DNA of 34,333 nucleotides, taken from assembly GCA_022561385.1 (NCBI GenBank), contig JADFRG010000031.1:1-34333 (forward strand), written 5' to 3'. Positions within the stretch are counted from its first letter, which is position 1. Each line of letters opens with the position of its first letter. The notes under the pieces were generated by a model. The model saw nothing but the letters and a program-made list of their open reading frames with translations, made no database searches and was not told the origin of the DNA. The stretch is from Chloroflexota bacterium (GTDB taxonomy: Bacteria; Chloroflexota; Anaerolineae; Anaerolineales; E44-bin32). The translations under genes were made by a program, and so were the position numbers. Below are positions 1 to 5,232 of this stretch, one piece after another.

Positions 1-401
1 AGCCATCGAATTGACAACAGGATAAGCCCCACTCGATTCTGGCCAAGGAGCCCACTTGCTAAGCGATACTTACTGGGGCGGGAATCTTTGATTGTGGATC
101 CACTGATCAATGTGGCGAGATGGGTTCCAGCATCCAGAAACAAAGAGACAACAAGTAGCACGAAGAGGACATTTCGAAATGCAAAACCTGACTTTTCAGC
201 CTGTTCAAGCAGAAGCCATGATGCTGCAGCGATTGCGCCGACTAGGGCCCAGGTTGTCCATCCCGGTCTAGTGAGATCACTACGGTAACTGGAGATCTCT
301 TGATCCAGATAATTGATGAAATCTGCTTCGCTTGGGAATGCGCCATTCTTCCGAGGGGTAGCTCGGCTTGCATCGGCTGCTGTTGGTAATTGATCGTCCA
401 T
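1..401 (-). CDS. Partial membrane protein of unknown function (3' end outside window)
   Basis: An open frame runs on the minus strand from an ATG at 401-399 to the window edge with no stop, giving 133 residues of a longer protein. An AGGAAG ribosome-binding site lies about 6 bases upstream. The first 45 residues are polar. They are followed by two hydrophobic segments at about residues 48-66 and 77-98 and the start of a third at about 124-131, so this is a multi-pass membrane protein. I do not recognise the family. It begins about 45 bases beyond an attC-like site and is read in the same direction as the HEPN-like gene before it, as expected for a gene cassette in an integron array. The cassette reading is inference; the open frame and hydrophobicity are visible. 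Confidence 0.6.
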   Translation of the reverse strand, partial: MDDQLPTAADASRATPRKNGAFPSEADFINYLDQEISSYRSDLTRPGWTTWALVGAIAAASWLLLEQAEKSGFAFRNVLFVLLVVSLFLDAGTHLATLISGSTIKDSRPSKYRLASGLLGQNRVGLILLSIRW

Positions 402-447
402 TATTGCTTCCTAGTTGATTTGCGCCGGAGGTGCATAACGGCTGCGA

Positions 448-509
448 GCCTAACTACTCCGAACTCGCGGTCGAGCAGAGGCGGCGTCCGTTCCAGCGAG
501 TTGTTAGGC
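448..509 (-). other. attC-like integron recombination site
   Basis: A 62-base imperfect inverted repeat sits 6 bases after the stop of the minus-strand HEPN-like gene and before the next minus-strand gene. Its outer arms are GCCTAAC (448-454) and GTTAGGC (503-509), perfect complements that match the attC consensus RYYYAAC and GTTRRRY. Inner arms AACTCGC (462-468) and GCGAGTT (496-502) pair as L-box-like elements, with a 7-base unpaired spacer on one side only. Length, arm sequence and position directly after a stop codon all fit an attC site. The one-sided spacer is less typical, and only one copy is seen, so array membership is unproven. Confidence 0.5.
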
Positions 510-515
510 GGCCAA

Positions 516-1022
516 CTACTCTAGCCATTGCCTTAGAAACAGACCGAAATGGTCAACGACATCCCCTGAGGAAGGATCCTGGAATTCGCGTACACGCAGA
601 AGGCGAATTAGCGAGCGGGCTGTTTGGCCGAATTCGGCCAGCAAACCCTCCGGATAATCATGGAGAAGTCTCTTGTAGTTGCCATCCCTTGCAAGCTTCT
701 TCGCTGTCGAAAATGATACGTGAGGGCTGTGAGCGACAATATTTCTTATTCTCTGAAACTTCCGTAAGCCCTCAATTGCACGCCCGTAAGACAGGAGTGA
801 CTTACGTAATGGCAAATGCGTGAGTAAATCGATCTTCCTCCCAAAGGTCAATTCCGGAAGCAACAGCTCCATCGCGGCTTCAAATCGATCCGATCGAATG
901 AAGTATTGAGTTAACACGGCGTCCAAATCGAATTCAAGCTGTGTGGTTTTCCGTAGCACATCCCCCACGAAAGAACTGTCTGAAAACAGATACCAAATCT
1001 CTCGATCACTCCTCATTATCAA
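516..1022 (-). CDS. HEPN-like helical protein, possible gene cassette
   Basis: This 168-residue protein is predicted to be almost entirely alpha-helical. It contains IRNIVAHSP at residues 92-100, in which R93 and H98 form an R-x4-H motif with Asn directly after the Arg. That is the signature of HEPN domains, found in RNases of toxin-antitoxin and defence systems, and of MtlR-like helical proteins. A preceding FGRKIDLL segment (residues 60-67) fits the helix before the motif in such proteins. No partner nucleotidyltransferase (MNT) gene is visible, so a classical HEPN/MNT pair is not supported. The stop codon lies 6 bases from an attC-like site, which suggests a mobile cassette. Function is unknown and RNase activity is inference. 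The short motif alone does not prove the fold. Confidence 0.6.
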   Translation of the reverse strand: MIMRSDREIWYLFSDSSFVGDVLRKTTQLEFDLDAVLTQYFIRSDRFEAAMELLLPELTFGRKIDLLTHLPLRKSLLSYGRAIEGLRKFQRIRNIVAHSPHVSFSTAKKLARDGNYKRLLHDYPEGLLAEFGQTARSLIRLLRVREFQDPSSGDVVDHFGLFLRQWLE

Positions 1023-1189
1023 TTGGTAGCATAACTATTATTGGATTGGCACTACCCATCCATTTCCATAATACCCTAGATCGTGACCGCCTTTATGGCA
1101 CATAATGATCCAGGTATATACGGGCATACTCCGTCTAATCTCGAGTTTCAATATGAGAATACAACCGAGCTCTATGAGCTGATATTCCT

Positions 1190-1546
1190 TTACTGCACTA
1201 CATACTCCGACATATCAAACCTCGACGGTTTCAAGTCACCATTTTTACTGAACGCGGATTTACCAGCAGAATCAATGTTCTCAGGTTTTAGCTCCGTAAT
1301 GGTTGGAATTAGGCGGAGTAATAGAGGTCCGAAGCCTTTCTTTGATCTCTGTGTAGGCCTTGGATGATGATTATTAGAACAAGTGATTGTTGGCTCCATA
1401 GCCAACTCGACACCCAGTTGTCTTGCGACGATTAGTCCTGCGTTGATACCATCAGGATGCGGGCAGTCACAGAATGAACCAATACCGCGAGCTTCTAAGG
1501 CTTCCGTTATTGCGTTCAAACGTTGAACCAACTTCTTGCCATGCAC
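1190..1546 (-). CDS. Uncertain short ORF, possibly a remnant
   Basis: This is an open frame of 118 codons starting with GTG at 1546. The first 65 residues have a protein-like composition (helix-forming N-terminus, then a Cys- and Pro-containing segment). The C-terminal third looks less convincing. The GTG overlaps the stop of a 56-codon ORF upstream in a TAGTG junction, which could be translational coupling. A competing plus-strand ORF covers 1083-1367, and neither is supported by a recognised domain or ribosome-binding site. The area is AT-rich compared with the rest of the window and may contain decayed accessory genes. I give it low confidence and assign no function. Confidence 0.25.
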   Translation of the reverse strand: MHGKKLVQRLNAITEALEARGIGSFCDCPHPDGINAGLIVARQLGVELAMEPTITCSNNHHPRPTQRSKKGFGPLLLRLIPTITELKPENIDSAGKSAFSKNGDLKPSRFDMSEYVVQ

Positions 1547-1716
1547 TAACGGCTTATTTCCTGTCCAGACCGGTCGTAACGATTGAGTGGAAGCGATCTC
1601 GCCCGTCTCATGGCTTCCGCTTGAGCGTTGACACGATCACGACCTCCTAAATTCGCCGCATACTTCGTCGCAAATGCAGTTATTGGGTCTGTCCCATCTG
1701 GCGTTGCTCGCGACAT
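1546..1716 (-). CDS. Very short ORF (56 aa), uncertain
   Basis: A minus-strand ATG at 1716 opens a 56-codon frame ending in TAG at 1548-1546, overlapping the following GTG start. The translation has a mixed, protein-like composition with several Arg residues in its second half and no hydrophobic segment. There is no clear ribosome-binding site. It overlaps the first codons of the plus-strand Lys-rich ORF if that gene starts at 1674, but not if that gene starts at its internal ATG at 1761. It could be a genuine small gene, the end of a decayed gene, or chance. Confidence 0.2.
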   Translation of the reverse strand: MSRATPDGTDPITAFATKYAANLGGRDRVNAQAEAMRRARSLPLNRYDRSGQEISR

Positions 1717-1955
1717 CGGGTTGCGTGAACGAGTTGGAAAGTGGCGTGGATGACGCCGAAATGATCACCTGGTTGAATGCAGTTTTGGCTGGTGAGAGCC
1801 CAACCAGGAAGCCTCGGAAACCTCGTGCACCTCTATCCGACGAACAAAAAGCTGCGTTTCGTGATCGGATGGTGGCCGGTCAGGAAGCCGCAGCCAAAGC
1901 TAAAGCTAAAGCGAAGGCTAATAAGAAGCCGGCCTCCAAGAAAAAGAAGAAATAG
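1674..1955 (+). CDS. Small protein with Lys/Ala-rich histone-H1-like tail
   Basis: The frame encodes 93 residues from ATG 1674, or 64 from an internal ATG at 1761; neither start has a good ribosome-binding site. The first 40 residues include a short hydrophobic stretch and an acidic segment. From about residue 44 the protein is strongly basic, with Pro/Arg-Lys pairs, then a predicted helix and a C-terminal run of alternating Lys and Ala ending in consecutive Lys residues. Such tails are typical of nucleic-acid-binding, histone-H1-like bacterial proteins, so DNA or RNA binding is a reasonable inference. A strong intrinsic terminator begins 22 bases after the stop, which supports transcription on this strand. 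I cannot name a family. Confidence 0.45.
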   Translation: MQLLGLSHLALLATSGCVNELESGVDDAEMITWLNAVLAGESPTRKPRKPRAPLSDEQKAAFRDRMVAGQEAAAKAKAKAKANKKPASKKKKK

Positions 1956-1976
1956 GTTTGGATCCTAAAAGAAGAT

Positions 1977-2007
1977 GGCTCTCGGATTATTACCGGGAGC
2001 CATTTTT
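1977..2007 (+). terminator. Rho-independent terminator
   Basis: GGCTCTCGG (1977-1985) pairs with CCGGGAGCC (1993-2001), one pair being G-T, around the loop ATTATTA. Five T residues follow at 2003-2007. It closes the Lys-rich small gene. Confidence 0.85.
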
Positions 2008-2235
2008 GTATCGGCGAAACGGAGTGATTCTTACGGAGACATTTGTCGCTTATTTTGGATCCACGCCCATTTTAGCGTTAGGTTTCAAACCTGCTGCGTA
2101 ATCTTCTTCGTTTGATCAAAGACTATTTCTAGATTAGGCTGATATTTTCCGATACTGCCTATCGGCGAAAACGCACCCTGCGATTCATCGAGCCGGGATT
2201 TTAGCTCAATCGATGGGGCGAGCCAAACTCAGGTC
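2008..2235. other. Intergenic stretch without a recognisable gene
   Basis: No ORF with coding character is visible here. The only local structure seen is a perfect 13-base palindrome, AGGTTT-C-AAACCT, at 2080-2092. A segment near 2190-2220 resembles a tRNA D-arm but has no matching acceptor stem. Confidence 0.4.
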
Positions 2236-2264
2236 TTGCTTTGCGAAGCTTGAAAGGATACTCT
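2236..2264 (+). promoter_or_regulatory. Candidate sigma70-type promoter for the Roadblock gene
   Basis: TTGCTT (2236-2241), a 17-base spacer, then TACTCT (2259-2264), 41 bases before the ATG at 2306. The spacing is ideal but the hexamers are only partial matches. Confidence 0.4.
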
Positions 2265-2305
2265 AAGGCCATCGAGTCCCTCCGCCGTTGTAAGCTTCAA
2301 TTGAG

Positions 2306-2698
2306 ATGGCAACCAGGCAGTCAGAGCTAGAAAAAATACTCGGAAAGATGGCCGACGAGCTGCCCGATCCAGACTGGGTAGCACTGGTCGACGATAACGG
2401 GTTGATTGTTTCTTGTATCCCAGAGTCGCCCGTAGTCGGGCAGGATCTTATAGCTGGAATGACGGCCGCCTCCATCATCATGGCCGAGCGAGTGCTCGAC
2501 GAAATTGATGGGGGGCAAATGAGATTCACCAGTATTGCCGGATCGAAGCGGCAGATGCTGAGCGTGGTTTTAAGCCGCGACCGGGTGCTGGCGATTGGAA
2601 TTGGGCCGGAGGTGCCTGCTCAGGCGACTTTCGCTTCTCTGACCCGCTGGGTGCCGGAAATTCTGAAGGTCCTGAGTAAGAGTTACGTCACCAGCTAG
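2306..2698 (+). CDS. Roadblock/LC7-domain protein
   Basis: The 130-residue protein matches the Roadblock/LC7 fold from about residue 15 to 115: a first helix, the strand WVALVDDNGLIVSCIP, a long helix GMTAASIIMAERVLDEI, then two strands around SKRQMLSVVLSRDRVLAIGI. Bacterial Roadblock proteins bind and regulate small Ras-like GTPases of the MglA type or act as scaffolds in signalling and polarity. No GTPase gene lies nearby, so the partner is elsewhere or absent. The gene stands alone between a plausible upstream promoter and a downstream hairpin, and it is convergent with the small membrane-protein gene. The fold assignment is fairly secure; the role is not known. Confidence 0.8.
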   Translation: MATRQSELEKILGKMADELPDPDWVALVDDNGLIVSCIPESPVVGQDLIAGMTAASIIMAERVLDEIDGGQMRFTSIAGSKRQMLSVVLSRDRVLAIGIGPEVPAQATFASLTRWVPEILKVLSKSYVTS

Positions 2699-2717
2699 CT
2701 TCCATTATGAAACAGAA

Positions 2718-2738
2718 AGCGGGCCCTTAGGGCCCGCT
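2718..2738 (-). terminator. GC-rich terminator hairpin
   Basis: AGCGGGCCC (2718-2726) pairs perfectly with GGGCCCGCT (2730-2738) around a 3-base loop. In the minus direction it is followed by TTTCTGTTT, so it mainly serves the leftward membrane-protein gene. In the plus direction no T run follows, although it may still slow transcription from the Roadblock gene. Confidence 0.65.
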
Positions 2739-2765
2739 GGATGTGCGTGGTGTTGTGGGGCGCGT

Positions 2766-2954
2766 CTAGTCTTTCTCGGAATCGTCCTCGAAAAAGTCCT
2801 TGTAAACCTCGAGCCGGCGTTCCTCCTCCGGATCGGGTCGATAGGGTGCGTCTCCGCGACCTCCGCGCAACAGGCGTGGAAGCTCCTCTAGTATTCCCGA
2901 GCGATACAGAATGAAGAAGAGAACTGCTAGGCTTAGACCCACGAGGGCGATCAT
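2766..2954 (-). CDS. Small single-pass membrane protein
   Basis: This 62-residue protein has one hydrophobic segment at residues 2-18, followed by a highly charged cytoplasmic-type tail rich in Arg, Asp and Glu. The topology is therefore an N-terminal anchor with a soluble tail. The start is well supported: GGAGGAAG precedes ATG at 2954 by 5 bases, and TATAAT lies about 24 bases upstream. A terminator hairpin follows. It appears to be a monocistronic gene with its own promoter. No family is recognised. Small charged-tail membrane proteins of this kind often act as regulators or stabilisers of larger membrane complexes, but nothing here shows that. Confidence 0.7.
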   Translation of the reverse strand: MIALVGLSLAVLFFILYRSGILEELPRLLRGGRGDAPYRPDPEEERRLEVYKDFFEDDSEKD

Positions 2955-2977
2955 TCAGCTTCCTCCAACCCCTTACA

Positions 2978-2983
2978 TTATAT
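2978..2983 (-). promoter_or_regulatory. -10 box for the small membrane protein
   Basis: A perfect TATAAT on the minus strand is followed by a leader of about 17 bases carrying GGAGGAAG and the ATG at 2954. No convincing -35 hexamer is seen at the usual distance. Confidence 0.55.
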
Positions 2984-3006
2984 CGCAGAGAGGTCTGACA
3001 TTGGCC

Positions 3007-3036
3007 AGAAGCCTCGACGTGAAGTACGAGGCTTCT
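3007..3036. repeat. Perfect inverted repeat between divergent promoters
   Basis: AGAAGCCTCG (3007-3016) and CGAGGCTTCT (3027-3036) are perfect 10-base complements separated by 10 bases. They lie between the leftward -10 at 2983 and the rightward -35 at 3114. No T run follows on either strand, so this is not an ordinary terminator. Two half-sites about two helical turns apart could be an operator for a dimeric regulator. Confidence 0.5.
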
Positions 3037-3113
3037 GGGGGAGGAGAGGAAGCCCTAAAGCGTTAGACTTGCTGGCAGCGCCATTTCTTACCAAGTGTTG
3101 TGCCGCCATAAAA

Positions 3114-3142
3114 TTGAGAGCGCGCGGTTTCTCGGGTATGAT
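3114..3142 (+). promoter_or_regulatory. Sigma70-type promoter
   Basis: TTGAGA (3114-3119), a 17-base spacer, then TATGAT (3137-3142). It predicts a start near 3149 and a leader of about 31 bases before the ATG at 3180. Confidence 0.65.
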
Positions 3143-3179
3143 CGATTTTGCGGACTAGGGGGAAATTGGCCGGGGCAAG

Positions 3180-3521
3180 ATGATTACCTTTGATCAAATG
3201 CTCGACTCCGTCGAGCGCATCCTCGAGCACTTGAAATCGGTCGTGGAACTCGAGAGCATGATCGGTCATGCGAAGGAAAACCTCGATGATTTCTCTGACA
3301 TGCTTGAGTACGCGCATCAGCGCGAGTTCAAGAATACCGAGGAGGCGCTCGCATACATCGACAAAATCCTGCTGCCGCGCCTGCAGGGCATTATCGACGC
3401 GCTGGAATCGGGCACCACGGATCCAATCCGGAGGCTGATGGCCGCCACCGAACATACACAGCGTCTGTTGACTAATCTGGAGCTGGTAACCGGCGAATCG
3501 GCGGACGACATCGCGCCATAA
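3180..3521 (+). CDS. Helical protein of unknown function
   Basis: The protein has 113 residues and is predicted to be all-helical and acidic, with no hydrophobic segment, no Cys and no recognised catalytic motif. Heptad-like Leu/Ile spacing in residues 1-60 suggests coiled-coil packing or a helical bundle. A good promoter lies upstream (TTGAGA-N17-TATGAT). The ribosome-binding site is weak (GGGGCAAG). The next gene, a nucleotidyltransferase, starts 25 bases after its stop on the same strand, so the two are probably co-transcribed. I do not recognise a family. A role alongside the nucleotidyltransferase is possible but rests on position alone. Confidence 0.65.
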   Translation: MITFDQMLDSVERILEHLKSVVELESMIGHAKENLDDFSDMLEYAHQREFKNTEEALAYIDKILLPRLQGIIDALESGTTDPIRRLMAATEHTQRLLTNLELVTGESADDIAP

Positions 3522-3546
3522 CCGGCGGACTAATGAAGGGGCATTA

Positions 3547-4281
3547 TTGGATTACACGCTTATAGTCGCGGCAGCGGGCCAGGGGCTGAGACTGCGGGAG
3601 ATCTCGCAAGGGATCTCTAAACCTCTTGCCCTCATCGCAGGACGACCGATCCTGGGTTGGGCACTGGCCACGTTGGAGAGTAATCCGCCTGATCGGGCGG
3701 TGGTGGTTGCGACATCCGAGTCTTTGCCCGCGGCTCAGGAGCTGGCTGCGCTGGAGCTCCCGGATACCGATATCGTGGGGGTGGTTCAACCCGCTCCGCT
3801 AGGAACGCTCGACGCGCTTCGAAGCGGATTGACGGCCGCGGTTGCCGAGGCTTCGGGCACAAACGTAGCGTTCCTGCACGGTGACAACATTCCGCCCTCG
3901 GGTCTAATCGATCGGGGCGCTGCGGCGCTGAAGGAGCGCGGCGCCACTTTCTTTTCACGTAGAACCCGCAATCCCGGCTCCAGTGCGAAGCTGGTTCGTG
4001 AGAGCGGCGGCCGGCCGATAGCGCTGACCGACGCCGAGCCGCGGGCGGCCGAAGCCGAAGTTGAAATTGTAGGCGGCCTGTTCCTCTATGGGCCGTGGAT
4101 CTGGGAGCGATTCGGAGGAGACCAGCCCGCACGCGAAGGCGAGACCGAGATCAACTCCTTCAATGACGAACTGTTGCGGGCCGGGATCGCAAACGTTGTA
4201 TCCGTAAAAGAGACCTGGCTGCATATCAATACCCCCTTCGACTTCCAGGAGGCCGAATCGGTACTTCTGGCCGCTCGATAG
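3547..4281 (+). CDS. Sugar-phosphate nucleotidyltransferase (GT-A fold)
   Basis: This 244-residue protein starts at TTG 3547 behind GAAGGGG. It opens with the nucleotidyltransferase signature VAAAGQGLRLREISQGISKP, in which the G-x-G-x-R loop binds the nucleoside triphosphate and the Lys contacts the sugar phosphate. This is followed by AGRPILGWAL. FLHGDNIPP (about residues 117-125) corresponds to the metal- and nucleotide-binding Asp region. The family includes glucose-1-phosphate thymidylyl- and uridylyltransferases and MobA-like enzymes; the exact sugar and base cannot be told from sequence. Its length suits a stand-alone catalytic domain without the C-terminal beta-helix of GlmU types. It probably supplies activated sugars for envelope glycans. 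Confidence 0.8.
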   Translation: MDYTLIVAAAGQGLRLREISQGISKPLALIAGRPILGWALATLESNPPDRAVVVATSESLPAAQELAALELPDTDIVGVVQPAPLGTLDALRSGLTAAVAEASGTNVAFLHGDNIPPSGLIDRGAAALKERGATFFSRRTRNPGSSAKLVRESGGRPIALTDAEPRAAEAEVEIVGGLFLYGPWIWERFGGDQPAREGETEINSFNDELLRAGIANVVSVKETWLHINTPFDFQEAESVLLAAR

Positions 4282-4294
4282 TTCCGTTCCGTTG

Positions 4295-4323
4295 TTGACC
4301 CCCTAAGCCGCATATCCGAGAAT
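4295..4323 (+). promoter_or_regulatory. Promoter of the 4330-4520 transcript
   Basis: TTGACC (4295-4300), a 17-base spacer, then GAGAAT (4318-4323). The surrounding TTGTTGACCCCC is identical to the -35 region of the comM promoter at 5195-5206. This supports both as real promoters. Confidence 0.6.
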
Positions 4324-4329
4324 CGAATC

Positions 4330-4520
4330 GTGCTCGCGTAAGTTCGAAGGGCGACAAGCTCGCAGCATTCACCCTGATGATTGCAACCGCGATTCAAGTG
4401 ATGTAACATGGAATAGACAAATCAAGAGCTGGCTGACTGTGAGGGTAGGCCCTAGCGTCGGGGTCGCTATGTACTCTCACCGAGCAAGCGAACCCGACCA
4501 TTGCGAGGGTCGGGTTTTTT
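4330..4520 (+). ncRNA. Candidate structured leader or small RNA (about 190 nt)
   Basis: Between a good promoter (predicted start about 4330) and a strong terminator at 4491-4520 there is no convincing ORF. The interval contains potential RNA structure: a TAGCG/CGCTA hairpin enclosed by a GTGAG/CTCAC pairing within about 4438-4480, and a distal pairing TGCTCG (near 4333) with CGAGCA (near 4481). The transcript length would be about 190 nucleotides. It could be a free small RNA or an attenuator or riboswitch for the membrane-protein gene at 4575, whose own ribosome-binding site lies after the terminator. It matches no riboswitch class I can recall (FMN, TPP, SAM, cobalamin, glycine, fluoride and guanidine signatures are absent). 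The fold was judged by eye. Confidence 0.4.
4491..4520 (+). terminator. Strong rho-independent terminator
   Basis: AACCCGACC (4491-4499) pairs with GGTCGGGTT (4508-4516) and is followed by an uninterrupted T run to 4520. It lies upstream of the gene at 4575, so it ends an independent transcript or acts as an attenuator. Confidence 0.9.
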
Positions 4521-4574
4521 CGTTACGCACTGGCTCTGCTCACCAGACCCAAATCGAAAGAGGAAGGAGGAGCG

Positions 4575-5159
4575 ATGTCTGAAGTTATTTCTATCATAAG
4601 GGTGATCCACATCCTGACGGCAATTCTGATGGCCTGGCCGGTGTATGCATTGGTGGCGGTCAACCAGCGCGTCCGGTTGGGTCCTCCGCTGGGAGACAGA
4701 GCCGATACCTATATCGAGAACATTATCAAGAATCGCACGATCCCATGTTTCGTCTTTCAGGGGACCGCTCTGTTATCAGGGCTGGCGCTGGTCGCCCTCC
4801 AGGATCAGGGATTGGGCGACCTGCTCATCAACCCGGTCCTGGGATTGAAGTTTGTGCTCCTTCTGCTCATCATCGGGCTGCTGCTATACGTCCACTTAAC
4901 TCTACAACCCCAGATCGATAAACTCTTTGACCAGCCGGGCAACCCGATCGTAGGTGAGCCGGCCGCAAAAATTGGCACGCTGAGGGGCAGGCGAAAGCAA
5001 ATTGCCTCTGTTTGCATGTTTGTAGTGCTGACCATCGCGATGCTCGGAATGCAGGTGTATTCAAGCTTCCCAATCTGGCTGACGGTGCTTCTTCTGGCGC
5101 TCATTGCGCTGTTCACTTGGCGGACTTACAAGACGCAAATGCCGTATGGATGGATCTGA
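4575..5159 (+). CDS. DUF2269-like integral membrane protein
   Basis: The protein has 194 residues with about four hydrophobic segments (roughly residues 5-28, 56-78, 84-108 and 142-185, the last probably double). The N-terminal pattern IRVIHILTAILMAW, with a His inside the first membrane helix, resembles DUF2269 and CopD-like small membrane proteins. In related families such His residues can bind haem or metal, but a ligand is not demonstrable here. The start is well supported by AAGGAGG 6-7 bases before the ATG. The gene follows a strong terminator and candidate structured leader, so regulation by transcription attenuation is possible. Family assignment is moderate and function is unknown. 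Confidence 0.7.
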   Translation: MSEVISIIRVIHILTAILMAWPVYALVAVNQRVRLGPPLGDRADTYIENIIKNRTIPCFVFQGTALLSGLALVALQDQGLGDLLINPVLGLKFVLLLLIIGLLLYVHLTLQPQIDKLFDQPGNPIVGEPAAKIGTLRGRRKQIASVCMFVVLTIAMLGMQVYSSFPIWLTVLLLALIALFTWRTYKTQMPYGWI

Positions 5160-5197
5160 GATTGCCCAGGCTTCCCCGGTCGTATAAACCCTCGTTG

Positions 5198-5226
5198 TTG
5201 ACCCCCCAGGCCTCCTATCTTAGACT
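5198..5226 (+). promoter_or_regulatory. Promoter of comM, predicted leaderless
   Basis: TTGACC (5198-5203), a 17-base spacer, then TAGACT (5221-5226). The expected start, 7 bases after the -10, falls on the A of the ATG at 5233. No ribosome-binding site precedes the ATG, consistent with a leaderless mRNA. Confidence 0.65.
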
Positions 5227-5232
5227 CGACCC

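Noticed and set aside
1083-1367. Plus-strand ORF of 94 codons starting with GTG
   Set aside because: It has no ribosome-binding site, domain or terminator and conflicts with a minus-strand ORF of similar weakness; the AT-rich stretch gives too little support.
2190-2285. tRNA-like stretch with a D-arm-like TTTTAGCTCAATCGATGGGG and a T-loop-like ATCGAGTCCC
   Set aside because: The acceptor stem has no complementary 3' end, the D-loop is too long and no anticodon stem can be drawn.
3632-4132. Minus-strand ORF of 166 codons inside the nucleotidyltransferase gene
   Set aside because: Arg/Pro/Ala-rich antisense reading of a clear coding region; typical of GC-rich DNA.
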